Assembly (NCBI GenBank): GCA_011634665.1
Contig: WAEK01000010.1
Location: 62,001 to 126,000, forward strand
Direction of reading: 5' to 3'
Length of the DNA: 64,000 nt
DNA from: Mortierella sp. BCC40632
Lineage: Eukaryota > Mortierellomycota > Mortierellomycetes > Mortierellales > Mortierellaceae
Part shown: positions 59,811 through 64,000 of the stretch, piece by piece
Layout of the letters: every line of letters starts with the position of its first letter
Position numbering within the stretch: the stretch's first letter is position 1
The notes under the pieces: model-generated
Told to the model about the DNA's origin: nothing
Databases searched by the model: none
Seen by the model: only the letters and a program-made list of their open reading frames with translations
Position numbers and translations under genes: made by a program

Positions 59811-61337
59811 TGTGAAGGGAGAGTGGAGAGTGGAGAGATGGAGATGAGATGGAGATGAGAAAGAGAAGAAAGTGTGGGAAGCAGAATTGACGCGGAGAAA
59901 TAAAGAGTGTGAGAGAGTGTGTGAGGGAAGGGGACACACGGGGCATGGGTTGCCTCGTTCCTCACCCACGTAAAGCGAAGGTAGCCGGTCAGCCAGTCAG
60001 CATCGAGGACGATGCCGGCTCTCGTTTAGGCAGGTCCGTGGAGAAGTCAAAAATGGATGGACTTTTTTTTTCACGTGCAGGAGTAACATGGGCGAAATGC
60101 ATACCTTCCTGGTGTAGTCCCTGATGGTGCACATGCTGCAACCAGAGTCTACAAAGTCAGCAGAGATACCGGTGGCTGCCTCTCTCTCCTTCGTCTTCTG
60201 TGCCACGCGACAGGACAAACTTCCTTCCAGAGCCCTGTGCTCCCATCTCATTGTCCCGCCCTGCTACTGGAGTGACTGAACACTATGAGGGACCCGCATC
60301 TACTTCGACTGAATTCCTACTGCGCTAGTCGTCCTCCACAGATCTGTTTCGCTCGATTGCATCTCACCTTTGCCTCCGTGCAGTATGGTCGATATCGCGA
60401 GCCCACTTTGGAACTCGACCCGAATAATATGTGCCCGCGAATATCTTGAACACAAGGCAAAACAGATGAATGCAAGCATCTTTCTAGACTGTAGTTCAGA
60501 AATGCAAGCCAAGCAATTAGGATGAGTGCCCTAACTCACGCCCTTTTGAAGTGTACTCAAAAGTCCAACCAACCTGAGCAGACTCTTCAAAGGGTATATA
60601 GTTTGTATCGGATTGAAAAGAAAAAAAAACTCTTTCTTCAAAGAATGATGATCGAAATCACAGCAGTGACGCTTTGAAGCTTGGGGGTTGAGTTGATCTT
60701 TATTCGATGGAGCATCGATAGGTTGTCAAACCTTTAGCTATTAGAGAGTCAGAGAGGCGTCAGTGACAATCAAAATGTCTGTGAACTGAGGCATGACATG
60801 GTTGTCATCGGATAGTCTCCAGGTTACAGCTTCAAAGTCGAATCGATTTACGATTTATCGGGGTCCACGTACGCGCTCATGAGTCCAATCCTTGAAGAAG
60901 CCCAAGAATACTCTGTCTAATTTAGCACCAATGAAGAACAACTAGAGAACTCCAAGAGAATGGCAATAGGACATTCTGTCTGCTCTGTTTACGCTATTCG
61001 TGTAATCAAGACAGAGAGGCATGCAGGAAAAAAAAATAGACTGTCAAAGTCTGTTGTCCTTTTTCAGGCAGAGGATGAGCGCGGAGGATATAGAGCGACT
61101 ACTTCTGCCTGTGGAGCATTGAGAGCTGTTCAATGGTCCTGGCCAAAGAGTCACGCACGTGAGCTTCTTTGCTTTGGTAGTTCAGACTCTTTTTTTTTTG
61201 CCCCGCACTAGGCGAGGCGGGGTGAGTTACTTTTTGCCACATGGGGCAGTAAAAAAAATACCCTTGATTTTCTGGGTGTCGCACGGCAGGCGAGACACAC
61301 AGACATTCGAACACACACACACATATATGCAGAGTTT

Positions 61338-61374
<37 letters not shown>

Positions 61375-62010
61375 TAGTGTGTATATGTGAGTGCACAAGT
61401 GACTCAGCTCTGGCTGTGAAGAGCGATCTGGCCCGGTTGCCGTGGTCGGCTGGGTCCGTCCCTGAGGACACAGTCCTTCCGTCGCAGTCCCTCGCCTCTC
61501 CCCCGTCCGTGCCCAGCTTACCAACGCAAACCAGCCCGCCCAAGCCATTCAGTCCAGCCCGCCAACCACCGGCCAGACCTCTCCACTCTCTCCGGCTGTC
61601 CATTTCAAGAACAGGAGCTGTCCCTGTTTGTTCGTTTCTCTCTGGCTCCCTCTGGCTTCCTCCTTTCTCTTTCTTCTTCTTCTCCTCTTCTCTCTTTCTC
61701 TCTCTCTCTTTTTCCTTTCTTCCTTTCTCTTTTTTTTCTCACCTTCTTTTCATCTCTCTCATCCTTGGACTTTTTGTTCGTCTCATTCTTCTCTCCTCAG
61801 TTCTCCATCAGCCATCCTCGAATTCAAGCCAATCCCCATCTCCTGCTCGGGCCGGCCAAGACGTGTCCCTGGCCCCTGATCTCCCCGCCGCTCGTGCCCT
61901 CACCCTCCGTCTCCTCTCCTCTCTCCTCCTTGGCTTTCACATAGTTTGATCCACTTCATCGACAAAGCGCAGACCTAACAACTCATCCACAACCATCTCC
62001 GCCAGCCGGC
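59811..62010. promoter_or_regulatory. Divergent promoter region, acyl-CoA dehydrogenase / carrier
   Basis: A 2.2-kb region with no recognised gene. It includes GA-rich stretches (59820-59870), an AG microsatellite (61338-61374) and a long pyrimidine-rich leader (61640-61760) before the carrier. Frames at 60300-60512 and 61377-61949 lack conserved character. Confidence 0.45.
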
Positions 62011-62748
62011 ATGAACACATTCACCACAAAGAGCACGCCCCTGATCGGAGGATCCTCCGACCCTTCTACCCCTCCCTCATCTTCATCCTTGAACATGCCC
62101 TCTACCTCCGAAAGCGACCTCATCCCGAAGAGAGAATTGACACAGTTGGAGAACTTTGCCATCTCTGCGCTTGCACCCTCGATCGCCGTCCTTTTCACCA
62201 ACCCTTTCGATACTGTCAAAGTTCGACTCCAGCTTCAGGGTGAGGTTGTCAAGACTAGAGAGCCAGGCATTAATGGCAAGGAAGTTGTCCGAATCTCTGA
62301 GAAGGTGAGTCTCTTTCCATTGCCTAAACCGAGAAGTGAACAGTAGCAAAACGAGTTTGCAAGGACCCGCATCTCTCCTCTCTTCAACCACACCCACGCA
62401 CATTTGACACAGAGAGAAAAAAGAGAGAAAGGAAAGAGAAAGAGAGAGAGAGAGACATATGCACCTCGTACACTTTGCGAGTTTACCCCGCATTTGGCAT
62501 CCACCAGTCGGCCGTTGTTGAATTTTGCAGTAGTCGATGCTGTTTATATTCTTTTTATACTTTGGACGCCTCTGCCCTCGTGGGATATATTGGAGGCAAA
62601 GAGGAGCAGGGAAAAAGAGCGAGAGGGAGAGAGAGAGAGAGAGAGAGAGTCAACAGGACAGGAGCATGACAGTCCAGTGAGCGAGCAGGGAACGCTGATG
62701 CAGTGACACCATCAGCAAAAAGGTATCCATCACCCCGTACACCTCGGC

Positions 62749-62784
<36 letters not shown>

Positions 62785-64000
62785 AGAGCATCTTGAGACA
62801 TGCACACATTCAGACAGAAGGAAAGAACAAACAGGGCAAAACCTCGACTGCTCTTCGGGGCAAAAGCACGCATGTCTGTCAGGAACACCGACCATGCTGT
62901 TGTATAACTTGAACCGTGTGTAGGCAATTGAAAGGGTCTCTCCTCCTCCTCCTCTCCCTCTGTTTTGGACTGTTTTGTTGGGGGATTCGGAAGGGCTGCT
63001 GCACAAATGCGGGAACGAGCAGCCAGCCAGCCAGCCAGTTCAACAGAAAACAACGCAGGCACATTTTCCATCGCTCTGCTCTGGGTGGAGTTGGAACTCT
63101 TTTTTCTTCCGATGCCACACGACAAGATGCTTTTCTTTGGCTATGGACAACACGGACACACACAAGTGTGGGCCTGCCCTTGAACAGACCCCCTCCCCCT
63201 CGCAGGGAGAAGGGGAGTGGAACGGGAGAGCATCTCCTTCACCCTCCTTTACCTCTCTCTCTCTCTGCCTTGTCGAGATTTCAGACACAAAAGATGTGCA
63301 TTGATCCAGATCCTGGCTGTGTCTTGCTCGGAAACTCTTTGGCTCTTTCTCTCTTTCTCGTTTACACATGAGCTTACCTCCCCTGACCCCACTTTTCCCT
63401 ATTACTACTACTCACATTATCTCATCTAACAGTCACCACGCAAACGCAAACACTATTGAAGACACAGTTATTAATGCATCCATCCTTCTATCCCTTGATA
63501 TTCCTGCTCATAGGTCTACAAATCGTCCTGGGATTGTTTGCAGAAAACATTCCGACATGAAGGAGTGCGTGGACTGCAGAAGGGTCTCTTTCCTGCTATC
63601 CTGAAGGAATCTTCAAAGAATATCTTTCGCCTTGGTCTCTATGACCCTATCTTGAACGCAATGCATCCCCTCAACTATCCTGGCGAAGCTAGCACTGCTC
63701 CTGCTTGGAAACGTATGATTGCAGGTGCTACATGCGGCGCTATGGGTGCAATCAGTGCCAACCCATTTGAGCTCATCAAAACCAGACTCCAGAGTCACTC
63801 TGCTGGCAGCTTGGCTGTAGGCAACCAATATGCCTACAAGGGCACCTTCTCCGCGTTGCGATCCATCATTGCTACAGATGGCTTTATGACTCTCTACAGA
63901 GGCTCCATCATCTCCATTGCACGATCAATGTTGGGCAGTGCAGCCAACTTGACAACTTATTCGCTTTTGAAGGACCATGCCAGGAATCACTGGGGAACTC
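62011..64000 (+). CDS. Mitochondrial carrier (OAC1 / SLC25A34-35-like), 3' end outside window
   Basis: Exon 1 62011-62304 and exon 2 63514 to at least 64000, joined in phase 0 across a 1209-nt GT-AG intron; 260 residues are visible of about 320 expected. The first carrier repeat has the signature Asn-Pro-Phe-Asp-Thr-Val-Lys-Val-Arg-Leu-Gln. The second has Asn-Pro-Phe-Glu-Leu-Ile-Lys-Thr-Arg-Leu-Gln. Both match the Pro-x-(Asp/Glu)-x-x-(Lys/Arg) motif of the SLC25 family. A Ser/Thr/Pro-rich N-terminal tail of about 50 residues precedes the first membrane helix. The overall pattern is closest to oxaloacetate/sulfate carriers of the OAC1 group, but substrate assignment is tentative. The unusually long intron contains AG repeats and an A tract of about 33 bases. 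Confidence 0.85.

Noticed and set aside
59820..61960. Several 70-190-codon frames between the dehydrogenase and the carrier
   Set aside because: They are low-complexity (Ser/Leu/Phe from CT-rich DNA) or lack any recognisable pattern or splice context.

Overview
The window is eukaryotic nuclear DNA, almost certainly from an early-diverging filamentous fungus of the Mortierella type (inference). The supporting features are intron-rich genes with short GT-AG introns and a few GC-AG ones, an LRR protein with a lineage-typical N-terminal region, a Crinkler (CRN) header and CRN P-loop remnants, long poly-A/T tracts, and ordinary fungal housekeeping genes. All gene models below were spliced by eye from reading frame, phase and splice-site agreement. 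No transcript or database evidence was used.

Layout. 1-32.7 kb is a mostly ordinary gene block: the tail of an unidentified gene, an LRR protein (-), the ArfGAP GLO3 (+), mitoribosomal protein mS34 (+), spindle-checkpoint MAD1 (+), ribosomal protein L17/uL22 (-), the DNA-protein-crosslink protease SPRTN (+), a DUF4112 membrane protein (-), a full-length ABCC transporter (-), a decayed membrane-protein gene (-, 27.0-29.1 kb) and a PH-domain protein (+). 53.5-64 kb is again ordinary: mitochondrial HSP78 (+), a short/branched-chain acyl-CoA dehydrogenase (-) and an OAC1-like mitochondrial carrier (+, cut by the window end). Hsp78, mS34, the dehydrogenase and the carrier all act in mitochondria, but nothing shows that they are co-regulated.

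32.8-51.8 kb is the unusual part: an accessory island built around five copies of an intronless imine reductase / reductive aminase-like gene (A-E). A and B form the arms of a palindrome of about 1.87 kb per arm. C is an internally deleted fragment bracketed by two identical, inverted 143-bp MITEs. D shares a perfectly identical 334-bp tract with B inside otherwise diverged sequence, which points to gene conversion. E is the most divergent copy. Copies A-D keep a common upstream motif, and A-C keep a common 3' flank. The island holds six copies of one TA-flanked 143-bp MITE family, a second 233-bp MITE and a larger terminal-inverted-repeat element. Between B and C lies a graveyard of CRN-type genes (header, linkers and P-loop, each with visible lesions), with a C2H2 zinc-finger/zinc-ribbon gene carrying an HNH-like segment lodged between the CRN pieces. 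This mixture of small transposons, effector-type CRN modules and an expanding redox-enzyme family is the part most likely to hold undescribed biology.
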